Notes: a model not told the origin generated them from the letters alone. A stretch of DNA of 64,000 bases from Aliiroseovarius halocynthiae (GCF_007004645.1 NZ_ML660023.1:62001-126000), one strand, 5' to 3'. Positions 38,173 to 48,673 are shown, counted from the first letter of the stretch. Translations and numbers: made by a program.

Positions 38173-40670
38173 GCGATAATGACGGCAAAAAGACCCTTGG
38201 CCTACGCGGAAGCCGCCCCGGCCAGGTGAAGCAAAGCTTCAGCCACGGGCGCACCAAGAACGTCGTGGTCGAAACGAAACGCAAACGCGTTGTCGTGCCC
38301 AAGCAAGGTGCGGCAGCTGGCGGTTCCGGCAAGGCACCCGCAGGTGGGGATCCGCGCAAGCGTCCCGCCGGGATTTCGGATGCCGAAATGGAACGCCGCA
38401 TGAAGGCGCTTCAGGCTGCAAAGTCACGCGAAGTCGAAGAAGCTGCCAAGCGCGAAGCCGAAGAAAAAGCCCGCGAGGAAGAGCGTAAGCGTCGTCGTGA
38501 AGAAGCCGAAGCCAAGGAACGCGCCGAGCGCGAGCGTGAAGAAGCGCTGAAAGCCAAGGCCGAAGAAGAAGCCCGCAAGAAGCGTGAAGCTGAAGAAGCG
38601 AAAGCGGCGCGTGCGAAGCCCACTCCGGCAGCAGCGGCAGACCCCGCAGCTGCGCAAGCGGCAGAGCAACGCGGCACAGGTAAACCGTCATCCGCTCCGC
38701 GCAAGAAAGACGATCGTGGCGGTGCAAATGACCGTCAGAACCGTGGCAACAAAGGTGGCCGCGATGACGGTCGCCGTTCGGGTAAGCTGACCGTGAACCA
38801 AGCGATGCGTGGTGGCGATGGCCGTCAGCGTTCGGTTGCCTCGATGCGCCGTAAGCAAGAGCGTGCACGCCAGAAAGCCATGGGTGAATCGGTCGAGCGG
38901 GAAAAGGTTATCCGCGACGTTCAGGTTCCAGAAGCCATTGTTGTGTCCGAGCTGGCCAACCGTATGGCGGAACGCGTTGCTGACGTCGTTAAGTCTCTCA
39001 TGAAAATGGGCATGATGGTCACGCAGAACCAGGCGATTGACGCCGATACTGCGGAACTGATCATTGAAGAGTTCGGCCACAAGATCGTCCGCGTGTCGGA
39101 TGCTGACGTGGAAGATGTCATCGACTCCGTTGAAGACAACGAGGACGATCTGGAAGACCGCGCCCCGATCATCACGATCATGGGCCACGTTGACCACGGT
39201 AAAACCTCGCTTCTGGATGCGATCCGCGATGCAAAAGTCACGGCTGGCGAAGCTGGCGGCATCACGCAGCACATTGGTGCTTATCAGGTGACAACCGACA
39301 GCGGCACAACGCTGAGCTTCCTGGATACGCCCGGCCACGCCGCGTTTACCTCGATGCGTGCACGTGGTGCGCAGGTGACGGACATTGTTGTTCTGGTTGT
39401 GGCTGCTGATGACAGCGTCATGCCGCAGACCATCGAAGCCATCAACCACGCCAAGGCGGCCGAGGTTCCGATGATCGTTGCGATCAACAAATGCGACAAG
39501 CCGACGGCGAACCCCGATCAGGTCCGCGCCGAGCTGCTGCAGCATGAAGTGATCGTCGAGAAAATGTCAGGTGACGTGCAGGACGTGGAAGTGTCCGCCA
39601 TCACCGGTGCCGGTCTGGATGAACTGCTGGAAGCCATCGCGCTGCAGTCTGAAATCCTTGAACTGAAAGCCAACCCGAAGCGTGCCGCTTCTGGCGCTGT
39701 GATCGAAGCCCAGCTTGATGTGGGCCGTGGTCCTGTTGCCACCGTTCTGGTTCAGAACGGTACGCTGAAACAGGGTGACATCTTCGTCGTGGGCGAGCAG
39801 TGGGGTAAAGTCCGCGCGTTGGTCAACGATCATGGGGATCGCGTGAAAGAAGCAGGCCCGTCCGTTCCGGTCGAGGTTCTGGGTCTGAACGGTACACCTG
39901 AAGCTGGCGACGTTCTGAACGTTGTGGACACTGAAGCACAAGCGCGCGAGATCGCAGAATATCGCGAGCAAGCCGCCAAGGACAAACGCGCCGCTGCCGG
40001 TGCTGCGACCACGCTGGAACAGATGATGGCCAAGGCGAAGGCCGACAAGGATGTGGCCGAGCTGCCCATTCTGGTCAAAGCCGACGTGCAGGGTTCTGCT
40101 GAAGCCATCGTTCAGGCGATGGAAAAGATCGGCAACGACGAAGTCCGCGTGCGCGTGCTGCACTATGGTGTGGGCGCGATCACCGAAACCGATGTGGGTC
40201 TGGCGGAAGCCTCGGGCGCGCCGGTTATCGGGTTCAACGTGCGTGCAAACGCGTCGGCCCGTAACTCGGCCAACCAGAAGGGCGTCGAGATCCGGTACTA
40301 CTCGGTCATCTATGACCTTGTGGATGACGTGAAAGCGGCGGCTTCCGGCCTGCTGTCGGCAGAAGTTCGCGAGAATTTCATCGGATACGCGGAAATCCGC
40401 GAAGTCTTCAAAGTGTCGGGCGTTGGCAAGGTTGCTGGCTGTCTGGTCACCGAGGGTGTTGCCCGCCGTTCGGCTGGCGTGCGCTTGCTGCGCGACAACG
40501 TGGTGATCCACGAAGGTACGCTGAAGACCCTGAAGCGCTTCAAAGACGAAGTGAAAGAGGTTCTGTCTGGTCAGGAATGCGGTATGGCATTTGAAAACTA
40601 TGACGACATCCGTCCGAATGACGTGATCGAGATCTTCGAACGCGAAGAGGTCGAGCGCTCGCTGGACTAA
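38169..40670 (+). CDS. infB: Translation initiation factor IF-2
   Basis: The GTPase that places initiator tRNA on the ribosome. The 833-residue protein has a long charged N-terminal part, rich in E/A/K/R (about residues 75-230), predicted to be coiled coil or disordered. The G domain starts with GHVDHGKT at residues 339-346, followed by DTPGH and NKCD, then domains II to IV ending [11 protein letters not shown]. It follows ylxR with an ATGA overlap and ends the operon. Confidence 0.97.
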   Translation: MSDNDGKKTLGLRGSRPGQVKQSFSHGRTKNVVVETKRKRVVVPKQGAAAGGSGKAPAGGDPRKRPAGISDAEMERRMKALQAAKSREVEEAAKREAEEKAREEERKRRREEAEAKERAEREREEALKAKAEEEARKKREAEEAKAARAKPTPAAAADPAAAQAAEQRGTGKPSSAPRKKDDRGGANDRQNRGNKGGRDDGRRSGKLTVNQAMRGGDGRQRSVASMRRKQERARQKAMGESVEREKVIRDVQVPEAIVVSELANRMAERVADVVKSLMKMGMMVTQNQAIDADTAELIIEEFGHKIVRVSDADVEDVIDSVEDNEDDLEDRAPIITIMGHVDHGKTSLLDAIRDAKVTAGEAGGITQHIGAYQVTTDSGTTLSFLDTPGHAAFTSMRARGAQVTDIVVLVVAADDSVMPQTIEAINHAKAAEVPMIVAINKCDKPTANPDQVRAELLQHEVIVEKMSGDVQDVEVSAITGAGLDELLEAIALQSEILELKANPKRAASGAVIEAQLDVGRGPVATVLVQNGTLKQGDIFVVGEQWGKVRALVNDHGDRVKEAGPSVPVEVLGLNGTPEAGDVLNVVDTEAQAREIAEYREQAAKDKRAAAGAATTLEQMMAKAKADKDVAELPILVKADVQGSAEAIVQAMEKIGNDEVRVRVLHYGVGAITETDVGLAEASGAPVIGFNVRANASARNSANQKGVEIRYYSVIYDLVDDVKAAASGLLSAEVRENFIGYAEIREVFKVSGVGKVAGCLVTEGVARRSAGVRLLRDNVVIHEGTLKTLKRFKDEVKEVLSGQECGMAFENYDDIRPNDVIEIFEREEVERSLD

Positions 40671-40696
40671 TCGTCGCGTCGACTGATGGAAAAGAC

Positions 40697-40723
40697 AAAG
40701 GGGACGGTTTTCCGTCCCCTTTT
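40697..40723 (+). terminator. Intrinsic terminator of the rimP-infB operon
   Basis: A perfect 11-bp stem, AAAGGGGACGG / CCGTCCCCTTT, with a TTTT loop, ending in a T-run. It starts 26 bases after the infB stop. Confidence 0.9.
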
Positions 40724-40728
40724 CATAT

Positions 40729-40845
40729 CTAAAGCGTTTCGGTTTTAACCTGACATAGGGGAAAACCGAAACGCAGTGCAAGATTGCTGGGTTGCGGGCG
40801 TTTCGCGACAAACTTGTGTCTCAAGTTTATCCCGAAACGCTTTAG
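40729..40845. repeat. 117-bp palindromic intergenic repeat (MITE/REP-like)
   Basis: The termini are perfect 14-bp inverted repeats, CTAAAGCGTTTCGG and CCGAAACGCTTTAG. Inside are two further hairpins: GCGTTTCGGTTTT (40734) with AAAACCGAAACGC (40762), and GCGTTTCG (40798) with CGAAACGC (40833), the latter enclosing AAACTTG/CAAGTTT. No coding potential and no clear target duplication. A related element is at 27.6 kb. Confidence 0.75.
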
Positions 40846-40852
40846 TGGTGTC

Positions 40853-40993
40853 TTATGCCGCCATGTCGCGTTTCACAGGCCAACCAACATGCAGCCGGTC
40901 GCCCACGCGCACCACGAGGCGGCCATCGGACAGAGTTTTCACAAACTGACCCTGCACCATACTGTATGTGCCAATCATGATCGTTTTAAGCAT
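40853..40993 (-). CDS. Small basic conserved-looking protein, 46 residues
   Basis: Reads MLKTIMIGTYSMVQGQF, then LSDGRLVVRVGDRLHVG and ends VKRDMAA. GGGGAAG lies five bases before the ATG, a good Shine-Dalgarno. The composition (alternating hydrophobic and polar residues with two Gly-turns) suggests a small beta-strand domain. I recall similar unnamed small proteins in Rhodobacterales, but cannot check. It is alone between the palindromic repeat and mutT; 95 bases without a feature separate it from mutT. Confidence 0.6.
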   Translation of the reverse strand: MLKTIMIGTYSMVQGQFVKTLSDGRLVVRVGDRLHVGWPVKRDMAA

Positions 40994-41088
40994 GTGACTT
41001 CCCCTGACACGGAAATTGAACAGGGTCAGAATACCATGCGGTTGGTAAACCCGCGGTAAACCTTTTGCGCGCTGCCTTTGTTACGGGG

Positions 41089-41487
41089 TCAAAGCAGGTC
41101 GCGCAGGATCGGGATTAGGGGAATATCTGCAGGCGGCATTGGATAGTCGCGCAGCTGGTTCACCCGTGCCCATTTCAGTACCTGCCCCTCGCGCGGGCTG
41201 GGTGTGCCGTTCCATTTGCGGCAGGCAAATAGCGGCATCAGCAGATGGAAGTCGTCATACGTGTGACTGGCGAAGGACAGCGGGGCCAGACAGGAATCCC
41301 ACGTCTCGATGCCAAGTTCCTCATGCAATTCACGGACCAAAGCTGCCTCGGGCGTTTCGCCGGGCTCAACCTTCCCTCCCGGAAATTCCCACAGCCCAGC
41401 CATGGATTTACCTTGGGGCCGCTGGGCCAGCAGGATACGCCCATCGGGATCAATCAGGGCGACGGCAGACACAAGTACAGTTTTCAC
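41089..41487 (-). CDS. mutT: MutT-family Nudix hydrolase, 8-oxo-dGTP diphosphatase
   Basis: Removes oxidised guanine nucleotides from the pool. The 132-residue protein has a full Nudix box, GGKVEPGETPEAALVREL followed by HEELGIE, and the N-terminal LLAQRPQGKSMAGLWEFPGG typical of MutT. Its ATG overlaps the argJ stop (ATGA). Confidence 0.92.
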   Translation of the reverse strand: MKTVLVSAVALIDPDGRILLAQRPQGKSMAGLWEFPGGKVEPGETPEAALVRELHEELGIETWDSCLAPLSFASHTYDDFHLLMPLFACRKWNGTPSPREGQVLKWARVNQLRDYPMPPADIPLIPILRDLL

Positions 41488-42785
41488 GAGCGATAATCCG
41501 CGTTGATTTGGATATAGGCGTGGGTCAGATCGCAGGTCCAGACGGTGGCGGTGCCATCGCCGACACCAAGATCAACATCAATCAGCAGTTCGTCCTGCTG
41601 CATGTAATCTGCGCCGGCCTCTTCGTGATAACCGGGTGAGACCCAGCCCTTCTCGGCGACCAGAATATCCCCGAACTTGATCGACAGAAGATCACGGTCG
41701 GCATAGGCGCCGGATTTCCCAATGGCCATGACCACGCGGCCCCAGTTGGGATCCTCGCCAGCAACGGCGGTTTTCACCAAGGGTGAGTTGGCAATGGACA
41801 GCGCGTGGATTTTTGCATCTGCGTTGGATTTCGCGCCGGTCACGCGGACCTCAACGAATTTCGTGGCCCCCTCGCCGTCGCGCACAACTTGGTGCGCCAG
41901 ATCCAACATGACGTCGTTCAGCGCGGTGCGGAACGCGGTGTTGGATTGGTCGACTTCAACGTCAGATGCGCCCGTTGCCGCCAGCAGTAATGTGTCCGAG
42001 GTCGAGGTATCGCTGTCCACGGTAATGGCGTTGAAGCTGTCTTCGTTAAGGTCCGACAGCATTGCTTGAAGATCCGCCTGCGCGATCTTTGCATCCGTAA
42101 AGATGAAGACCAACATCGTCGCCATATCCGGCGCGATCATGCCTGATCCCTTGGCGAAGCCCGCGATGTTCACCGTCTGGTCGCCCACCTGTATCTCGGC
42201 CTTGGCCCCTTTGGGGAAGGTGTCTGTGGTGCGGATGGCTTGGGCTGCGTCCTGCATCGCGTCGGGAGACAGGTTGGCCTTCAACGCGTCGATCTTGGCG
42301 GTGATACGATCATGGGGCAGTGGTTCGCCAATCACGCCAGTTGAGGCGGAATAGACACGGTTTTCAGGCACATTCAGCGCCTTTGCGACGGTCGCTGTGA
42401 TGGCCTGAACCGATCCATCCCCGGCAGCACCCGTAAAGGCGTTCGAGTTGCCCGCATTGACCAAAATCGCGGCACCCTGATCCGAGGTAGAACCCAGTTT
42501 TGCCTGACAATCCAGAACCGGTGCCGAGCGCGTGGCGGATCTGGTGAAAACCCCCGCCACGGTCGTGCCCGGTTGAAGTTCGGCCAGCATAACGTCCAGC
42601 CGATCTTGATACTTTACACCCGCCGCAACAGCCGAGAACCGCGCCCCGGCTATTACAGGCAGATCGGGAAAACGTGCAGGGGCAAGCGGCGAAACCTCAT
42701 GTGTGTGGGTCTTCGCTGCGACCAGCTGGGCCTTCAGCTTGGACACCTTCTTTTTCAGCTTTTTGATTTTCGCCGTCTTACCCAT
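41484..42785 (-). CDS. argJ: Bifunctional glutamate N-acetyltransferase / amino-acid acetyltransferase ArgJ
   Basis: Recycles the acetyl group in arginine synthesis. The 433-residue precursor self-cleaves; the site is in STGVIGEPLP, before the threonine that becomes the nucleophile. NAGNSNAFTGAAG and EDPNWGRVVMAIGKSGA are diagnostic. The N-terminus carries about 28 extra residues, nine of them lysine in the first 25, before VSPLAPARFPDLP, where most ArgJ proteins begin; another start, further in, is possible. It is followed by overlapping mutT and preceded by the parvulin gene, 15 bases away. Confidence 0.95.
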   Translation of the reverse strand: MGKTAKIKKLKKKVSKLKAQLVAAKTHTHEVSPLAPARFPDLPVIAGARFSAVAAGVKYQDRLDVMLAELQPGTTVAGVFTRSATRSAPVLDCQAKLGSTSDQGAAILVNAGNSNAFTGAAGDGSVQAITATVAKALNVPENRVYSASTGVIGEPLPHDRITAKIDALKANLSPDAMQDAAQAIRTTDTFPKGAKAEIQVGDQTVNIAGFAKGSGMIAPDMATMLVFIFTDAKIAQADLQAMLSDLNEDSFNAITVDSDTSTSDTLLLAATGASDVEVDQSNTAFRTALNDVMLDLAHQVVRDGEGATKFVEVRVTGAKSNADAKIHALSIANSPLVKTAVAGEDPNWGRVVMAIGKSGAYADRDLLSIKFGDILVAEKGWVSPGYHEEAGADYMQQDELLIDVDLGVGDGTATVWTCDLTHAYIQINADYRS

Positions 42786-42800
42786 CTTCGCCCCCTAAGA

Positions 42801-43679
42801 TTAGTTTTCCAGAAGTGTCATATCACGCGAGACGGCGGGGTCGATCCCTTCCAGCTCGATGCGCTCGATCGTTGCATCTTCTAGAAGCACCTGAACGGCA
42901 GCCTCGACCGCATCGTTTTCGATCTGCGCGGCCAGATCAGCGCGCACATCGTCCAATGCAGGTGCGCCAACCATGCGCTCATCATTCAGCTTGACCACGT
43001 GCCAGCCGAACTGAGTTTGAACGGGGCTGGAAACAGCACCTTTGTCCAACCCGATAACGGCGTCTTCAAACGGTTTTACCATCATGCCGGGGCCAAACCA
43101 GCCAAGCTCGCCTCCACTGGGGCCGGATGGTCCGGTTGAAAACTCTTTCGCCAGTTCGGAGAAATCAGCACCGCCGTCGAGCTTGGTAATCAGTTCCATT
43201 GCTTCGTCTTCGGTGGCGACCAGAATGTGCGAGGCGTTGAATTCCTGCGACGGTTCGGCATCTGCATAGGCCGCGTCATAGGCAGCTTTCAGCGCCTCGT
43301 CGGTGACGGCATCTGCAATGATGTCATCCACTTTCTCGGCGGCTGCAAGTTCACGACGATGGTTTTCCAAAATGACTTTGCCACGGCTGCTAATCTCGTC
43401 CGAGGCTTGACCCAGAACGGCCTGCTGAATCAGCTGCTCGACCAGCCCCGGAAACAGAACGTCGTCGGGCAGTTGCTGAAACTGCGGAGCCAGTGCCTGA
43501 CGGGCAGCAATGACGTGGGCAAGGGTGATCTTTTCGCCGTTGACTGTTGCCAGGACCGTGTCAGCCTGAACCTCGACCTTAGGCGCGGATTCCACTGTTG
43601 CGGTCTCTTGCGCGACGGCCGAACCGCCCAAAGTCAGTGAAAGCGCAAAGCCAAATGCGGCTGCGTGGCGATTAAGCAT
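42801..43679 (-). CDS. Periplasmic peptidyl-prolyl isomerase (parvulin, PrsA/SurA-like)
   Basis: 292 residues from MLNRHAAAFGF. A signal peptide (cleavage probably after GGSAVA) is followed by a helical chaperone-like part and a parvulin domain: FNASHILVATEDEAMELITKL, FSTGPSGPSGGELGWFGPGMMVKPFEDAV and VQTQFGWHVVKL. It assists folding of exported proteins, which fits the divergent secA gene. An upstream in-frame start would add 18 residues ahead of the signal sequence and is rejected. Confidence 0.93.
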   Translation of the reverse strand: MLNRHAAAFGFALSLTLGGSAVAQETATVESAPKVEVQADTVLATVNGEKITLAHVIAARQALAPQFQQLPDDVLFPGLVEQLIQQAVLGQASDEISSRGKVILENHRRELAAAEKVDDIIADAVTDEALKAAYDAAYADAEPSQEFNASHILVATEDEAMELITKLDGGADFSELAKEFSTGPSGPSGGELGWFGPGMMVKPFEDAVIGLDKGAVSSPVQTQFGWHVVKLNDERMVGAPALDDVRADLAAQIENDAVEAAVQVLLEDATIERIELEGIDPAVSRDMTLLEN

Positions 43680-43718
43680 GAAAATATCCTTTAAAACAGG
43701 CCGGATCCCCCGGCAACA

Positions 43719-43747
43719 TTGACAGTTTTCCACCCGACGCTTACATC
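43719..43747 (+). promoter_or_regulatory. Candidate secA promoter
   Basis: A perfect -35 TTGACA is followed, after 17 bases, by TACATC. It lies in the 178-base gap between the divergent parvulin gene and secA, about 110 bases before the secA start. The weak -10 makes this tentative. Confidence 0.4.
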
Positions 43748-43857
43748 GCTAAGGGCTTGAGAGCGTGGGTTCTTGAGCACCTAGATAGGTGGCTGGATCG
43801 GGACGGGCAAGTTTCCTCTGGTCAAACCAGCGTTAAACCGCATTGAGGCACAAAAAC

Positions 43858-46548
43858 ATGCTTGGAAAAATCGCGCGCAAAGTCTTTGGCACACCGAATG
43901 ATCGCAAGATCAAGGTCACGCGACCCATTGTCGAAAAGATCAACGCGCTTGAGGACGAATTTGCCACCCTGTCGGACGATGGCATCGTCGCCAAGACCGA
44001 AGAGTTGAAGCGACGCGTGGCCGATGGCGAGAAGCTGGATGCGATCCTGCCGGAAGCCTTTGCCAACTGTCGCGAAGCCGCCAAACGTGCGCTTGGTCTT
44101 AGGGCCTTTGATACACAGCTGATGGGCGGGATCTTTCTGCATCAAGGTAACATCGCAGAAATGAAAACCGGCGAGGGCAAAACCCTTGTGGCGACCTTCC
44201 CCGCCTATCTACATGCGCTGACTGGAAAGGGCGTGCATATCGTTACCGTGAACGACTATCTGGCCAAACGCGATTCCGAGTGGATGAGCAAAGTTTATGG
44301 TGCTTTGGGCATGACAACCGGTGTTGTCTATCCACATCAGGCGGATGACGAAAAGCGCGCTGCCTATGCCTGTGACGTCACCTATTCCACCAATAACGAA
44401 CTTGGCTTTGATTACCTACGCGACAATATGAAATCCGAGCTTAAGGATATGTTCCAACGTGGCCAAAACTTCGCGATTGTGGACGAGGTGGACTCGATCC
44501 TGATTGATGAAGCAAGGACACCATTGGTCATCTCGGGACCGTCGGACGATCGTACTGAACTGTATACGACTATCGACGCGCTGATCCCCGAACTGACGGA
44601 AGAACACTATAATATCAACGAAAAGGACAAGAACGCCACCTTCACAGAGGAAGGCAACGAGTTCTTGGAAGAGATCCTGCATGCCCGCGGCCTGTTGCCA
44701 GAAGGCCAGTCGCTCTATGACCCGGAAAGCACGACGATTGTTCACCATGTGAACCAGGGTCTACGCGCCCACAAGCTGTTCGCCCGTGACAAAGATTATC
44801 TGGTTCGCGACGGTGAAGTGATCCTGATCGACGAATTCACGGGTCGTATGATGACGGGCCGACGCTTGTCGGACGGTCTGCATCAGGCGATTGAAGCCAA
44901 GGAAGGCTGCAAGACTCAGCCAGAAAACGTCACGCTGGCCTCAGTCACGTTCCAGAACTATTTCCGCCTCTATGGCACTCTTGGTGGCATGACCGGCACT
45001 GCACTGACCGAAGCCGAAGAGTTTGCCGAGATTTACGGCCTTGGCGTGGTCGAAGTGCCCACCAACCGCCCGATCGCACGGATTGACGAACATGATGCTG
45101 TCTATCGCACCGAGCGTGAGAAATTCGACGCCATCGTCAAAGAAATCCGTGGGGCGAATGAAAAGGGGCAACCTGTTCTGGTCGGCACCACCTCGATCGA
45201 GAAATCGGAAGAGCTGTCGCAACTTCTGACAAATGCGGGGATCAAGCATGATGTTCTGAACGCGCGTCAGCACGAGCGTGAAGCGCAGATTGTCGCAGAC
45301 GCGGGCAAGCTGGGTGCAGTGACCATTGCGACCAACATGGCTGGTCGTGGGACAGATATTAAGCTGGGTGGTAACGTTGAATTCAAGGTGATGGAAGCCA
45401 TTGCGGCCAATCCTGATGGCGACCACGAGGCACTACGTGCCCAGATTGAAGAAGCTCACAAGGCCGATGAACAAGCGGTGAAAGATGCCGGTGGCCTGTT
45501 CGTTCTGGCAACTGAACGTCACGAAAGCCGCCGGATCGACAACCAGCTACGCGGTCGCTCGGGCCGTCAGGGTGACCCGGGTCGCTCGGCCTTCTTCCTG
45601 TCACTGGATGACGATCTTATGCGTATTTTTGGCTCGGAACGGCTGGAAAAAGTGCTGTCGACATTGGGAATGGAAGAGGGCGAAGCCATCGTTCACCCGT
45701 GGGTGAACAAGTCGCTGGAACGCGCTCAGGCCAAGGTCGAAGGCCGCAACTTCGATATGCGTAAGCAGCTTCTGAAATTCGATGACGTGATGAACGATCA
45801 GCGTAAAGCGATCTTTGCTCAGCGTCTGGAAATCATGGAAGCCGAAGACCTCTCCGAGATTGCGGGTGACATGCGCCATCAAGTGATCGACGATCTGGTC
45901 GATCAGTATATGCCGCCGAAATCCTATGCTGATCAATGGGATACCCATGGGCTTCAGGCTGCCGTGATCGAGCATCTTGGCTTTGAAGAACCAGTTGTTG
46001 ACTGGGCTGCCGAAGAAGGTGTGGATGACGATTCCATCCGCGAGCGTCTGTATGATGCGTCAGATGCGTTCATGGCCAAAAAGGCGGCTGATTTCGGACC
46101 CGAGACCATGCGCTCGATTGAGAAGCAGCTGATTTTGCAGACAATCGACGCCAAATGGCGCGAACATCTGCTAACGCTGGACCATCTGCGTTCGGTCGTG
46201 GGCTTCCGTGGCTATGCGCAGCGTGACCCGCTGAACGAATACAAAACCGAGGCATTCCAGCTGTTTGAAAGTCTTCTGGATGGGTTGCGGTCCGATGTGA
46301 CACAGAAGCTGTCTCAGATCCGTCCGATGACCGAGGAAGAGCAACAAGCCATGATGGAGCAGATGGTCCGGCAGCAACAGGCCGTAGCACAAGCAGCAAC
46401 AGAATCAGGCACTTCAGAAGCTAGTGAAAACGCAATCGAGGGATTTGATGAAAACGATCCCAGTACATGGGGTAACCCGTCGCGCAACGATCCCTGCCCT
46501 TGTGGTTCTGGTAAGAAATTCAAGCACTGCCACGGCAAGCTGGCCTAA
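43858..46548 (+). CDS. secA: Preprotein translocase ATPase SecA
   Basis: The motor of the Sec export system. The 896-residue protein begins [21 protein letters not shown] lies nine bases before this ATG. Walker A MKTGEGKT is at residues 102-109, [13 protein letters not shown] follows in the first nucleotide-binding domain, and [11 protein letters not shown] and [14 protein letters not shown] lie in the second. The C-terminal zinc finger C880-x-C882-x8-C891-H892 binds SecB and phospholipid. Its stop codon TAA is the first unit of a TAAAC repeat. Confidence 0.97.
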   Translation: MLGKIARKVFGTPNDRKIKVTRPIVEKINALEDEFATLSDDGIVAKTEELKRRVADGEKLDAILPEAFANCREAAKRALGLRAFDTQLMGGIFLHQGNIAEMKTGEGKTLVATFPAYLHALTGKGVHIVTVNDYLAKRDSEWMSKVYGALGMTTGVVYPHQADDEKRAAYACDVTYSTNNELGFDYLRDNMKSELKDMFQRGQNFAIVDEVDSILIDEARTPLVISGPSDDRTELYTTIDALIPELTEEHYNINEKDKNATFTEEGNEFLEEILHARGLLPEGQSLYDPESTTIVHHVNQGLRAHKLFARDKDYLVRDGEVILIDEFTGRMMTGRRLSDGLHQAIEAKEGCKTQPENVTLASVTFQNYFRLYGTLGGMTGTALTEAEEFAEIYGLGVVEVPTNRPIARIDEHDAVYRTEREKFDAIVKEIRGANEKGQPVLVGTTSIEKSEELSQLLTNAGIKHDVLNARQHEREAQIVADAGKLGAVTIATNMAGRGTDIKLGGNVEFKVMEAIAANPDGDHEALRAQIEEAHKADEQAVKDAGGLFVLATERHESRRIDNQLRGRSGRQGDPGRSAFFLSLDDDLMRIFGSERLEKVLSTLGMEEGEAIVHPWVNKSLERAQAKVEGRNFDMRKQLLKFDDVMNDQRKAIFAQRLEIMEAEDLSEIAGDMRHQVIDDLVDQYMPPKSYADQWDTHGLQAAVIEHLGFEEPVVDWAAEEGVDDDSIRERLYDASDAFMAKKAADFGPETMRSIEKQLILQTIDAKWREHLLTLDHLRSVVGFRGYAQRDPLNEYKTEAFQLFESLLDGLRSDVTQKLSQIRPMTEEEQQAMMEQMVRQQQAVAQAATESGTSEASENAIEGFDENDPSTWGNPSRNDPCPCGSGKKFKHCHGKLA

Positions 46549-46575
46549 ACTAAACTAAACTAAACTACACTAAAC
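46546..46575. repeat. TAAAC pentanucleotide tandem repeat
   Basis: Six units of TAAAC, the fifth being TACAC. The first unit supplies the secA stop codon. This is a short microsatellite, not a CRISPR. Confidence 0.9.
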
Positions 46576-46577
46576 TA

Positions 46578-46601
46578 ATCGCGTCGCTTCGGCGGCGCGA
46601 T
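46578..46601 (+). terminator. Stable hairpin after secA (UUCG loop)
   Basis: ATCGCGTCGC and GCGGCGCGAT pair over ten base pairs (one T-G wobble) around a TTCG tetraloop. No T-run follows, so it is more likely to protect the secA mRNA end or to aid Rho than to be a full intrinsic terminator. Confidence 0.55.
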
Positions 46602-46681
46602 ACCGTGTGACAACAATCTCTTGCAGGACTGCCGATAGCTGGCCTATCGTTAAGTGGTATTTGGCAGGACTTTGTTTGTTT

Positions 46682-48673
46682 ATGGTTTATCGGCCCGAGA
46701 TCGATGGATTGCGCGCGATCGCAGTTCTTCCGGTAATCTTCTTTCATGCCGGGTTTGGCCTGTTTGAAGGCGGCTTTGTCGGTGTCGACGTTTTTTTTGT
46801 CATTAGCGGATATCTGATCACCTCGATCCTGATCGACGACATCGAACTGGGACGCTTTAGCCTTCTGAAATTCTATGAACGCCGCGCACGCCGCATCCTG
46901 CCCGCGCTGTTCTTTGTGGTGATTTGTACAGTTCCCTTCGCCATCTTATGGATGCTTCCCGCGCAATTACGCGATTATTCTCAAAGCCTTGTGGCAGTCA
47001 GCCTGTTCTCGTCAAACTTTCTATTCTGGCTGGAAAGCGGGTATTTCGAGGCCGGTGCCGACCTGAAGCCTCTGCTTCATACATGGAGCCTTGCGATTGA
47101 AGAGCAGTTCTATGTTGTCTTCCCGGTGCTGCTGCTCGTGTTGGGGAAATTGGGCCGTCGTACGGTGATTTGGATCCTGACACTGATCGCGCTGATCAGC
47201 CTTGGGCTCGCTGAATGGGGGTGGCGCGGCCACCCAGCCGCGAATTTCTTTCTGGCGCCTGCCCGCGTGTGGGAGTTGTTGGCCGGATCACTTTGCAGCT
47301 TCGCCCTGCATCGACGCCTCCTATCTGGCAATGATGTTGCAGCCACATTGGGTCTGATTGCTATTGCGTTGGCGATCTTCCTGTTTGACAGTACTACGCC
47401 ATTTCCCAGTCTCTATACATTGCTGCCCGTGGTCGGAGTGGTGCTTATCATCCTGTTTGGCGGTCAGGGCACGCAGGTGGCTGCGTTGCTGTCCGCCAAG
47501 CCGCTGGTTGCGGTCGGGTTGATCAGCTACAGCGCCTACCTGTGGCATCAACCCCTGTTCGCCTTCGCCCGCATTCGCAGCCTGACCGAGCCAAGTTTGG
47601 CCCTGATGTTGGGATTGGCTGCGCTGTCGCTGATCTTGGCCGCATTTAGCTGGCGCTTTGTCGAAAAACCCTTCCGCGCCGGGCTACAAACACGTTTGAC
47701 ATCGCAGACTGGTGTCTTTGCAGCCAGCATCTTTGGGCTGGTTTTGACTGCTGGGATTGGTGTGTGGGGGCATCTAAACAAGGGGTTTCCTGACCGGTTT
47801 TCACCCCAAGCCCTTGCGGTATTGAAGTTGAACACAGATCAGATTGATCGAAGCTGCCATTTCGACGAGGCAACGTCTCTGTTGGTCCCAAAACCAGGCT
47901 GCCTTTTCACAACACCGGGTGCGAACAGCACCGTTATGCTTCTGGGTGACAGCCATGTCGCGGCGATTGCGGGAGCGACCGTTTCCGCTCTGAAGGCCAG
48001 CGGGCGGAATGTCTATGTTGGCTCCTACGGTGGTTGCATCCCCCTGCCCACGACCCGCCGCGTGCACAAACCAACCACGCATAAATGTGCCGAATTTGTT
48101 GATGCGATGCTGGCCTATGCTGGCGAGTCGGGCATCGACACTTTGATACTGGCTGGCCGCTTCCCGGCTTATCTGCAGGGCACTCGGTTCGATAATGGCG
48201 AGGGCGGAGTAGAACACGGGATCCGCATGGATATTCGTGATCTGAATACTGATCCGGACAATCCATGGCGTCGGAATGTTGATATGATTAGGGTAAAAAT
48301 CGAGGCCCTTTCGGCGCAATTCAACCTTGTTCTGCTCGCTCCGATTCCCGAAGCGGGCTGGAATGTGCCTGAGCTGATCGCGAAAAGGATGTACTATCAT
48401 GGCGGTGAAGAACAGACACTAACCACGCCCTATTCCGCCTATGTCGAGCGGACGAAAGTGCTGATGGCAGAGTTTTCGATGCTTGCGGCGTGGTCGGACA
48501 ACATCACGGTTGCACCAATTCACCGGCGGTTTTGTGACAGCGAGATAGCGCGATGTTTGCATGCGGATGGTGATCAGATATTCTATTTGGATGACGACCA
48601 CCTCAGCCCTGCGGGCGCAGAACTGATTGCGCCAGACATTGTCGAAGCAGTGGGTTCTTTGCCCACGCGATAG
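46682..48673 (+). CDS. Membrane acyltransferase with SGNH domain (OafA-like)
   Basis: 663 residues. The N-terminal part is an acyltransferase-3 domain with about ten membrane segments: YRPEIDGLRAIAVLPVIFFH (catalytic histidine region), VGVDVFFVISGYLI, RRARRILPA and HTWSLAIEEQFY. The C-terminal part is a periplasmic SGNH hydrolase-type domain with the nucleophile in LLGDSHVAAI and the D-x-H pair in LDDDHLSPAG. Proteins of this design O-acetylate surface polysaccharides or lipid A. The start is set by the family N-terminus; there is no good Shine-Dalgarno, and the frame is open for 25 more codons upstream. Confidence 0.88.
   Translation: MVYRPEIDGLRAIAVLPVIFFHAGFGLFEGGFVGVDVFFVISGYLITSILIDDIELGRFSLLKFYERRARRILPALFFVVICTVPFAILWMLPAQLRDYSQSLVAVSLFSSNFLFWLESGYFEAGADLKPLLHTWSLAIEEQFYVVFPVLLLVLGKLGRRTVIWILTLIALISLGLAEWGWRGHPAANFFLAPARVWELLAGSLCSFALHRRLLSGNDVAATLGLIAIALAIFLFDSTTPFPSLYTLLPVVGVVLIILFGGQGTQVAALLSAKPLVAVGLISYSAYLWHQPLFAFARIRSLTEPSLALMLGLAALSLILAAFSWRFVEKPFRAGLQTRLTSQTGVFAASIFGLVLTAGIGVWGHLNKGFPDRFSPQALAVLKLNTDQIDRSCHFDEATSLLVPKPGCLFTTPGANSTVMLLGDSHVAAIAGATVSALKASGRNVYVGSYGGCIPLPTTRRVHKPTTHKCAEFVDAMLAYAGESGIDTLILAGRFPAYLQGTRFDNGEGGVEHGIRMDIRDLNTDPDNPWRRNVDMIRVKIEALSAQFNLVLLAPIPEAGWNVPELIAKRMYYHGGEEQTLTTPYSAYVERTKVLMAEFSMLAAWSDNITVAPIHRRFCDSEIARCLHADGDQIFYLDDDHLSPAGAELIAPDIVEAVGSLPTR

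Noticed and set aside
40784-41059. 91-codon plus-strand frame at the palindromic repeat
   Set aside because: It starts inside the repeat and runs antisense to the 46-residue gene, which has the better ribosome site.
46546-46575. TAAAC repeats considered as a CRISPR
   Set aside because: Units are five bases long with no spacers.
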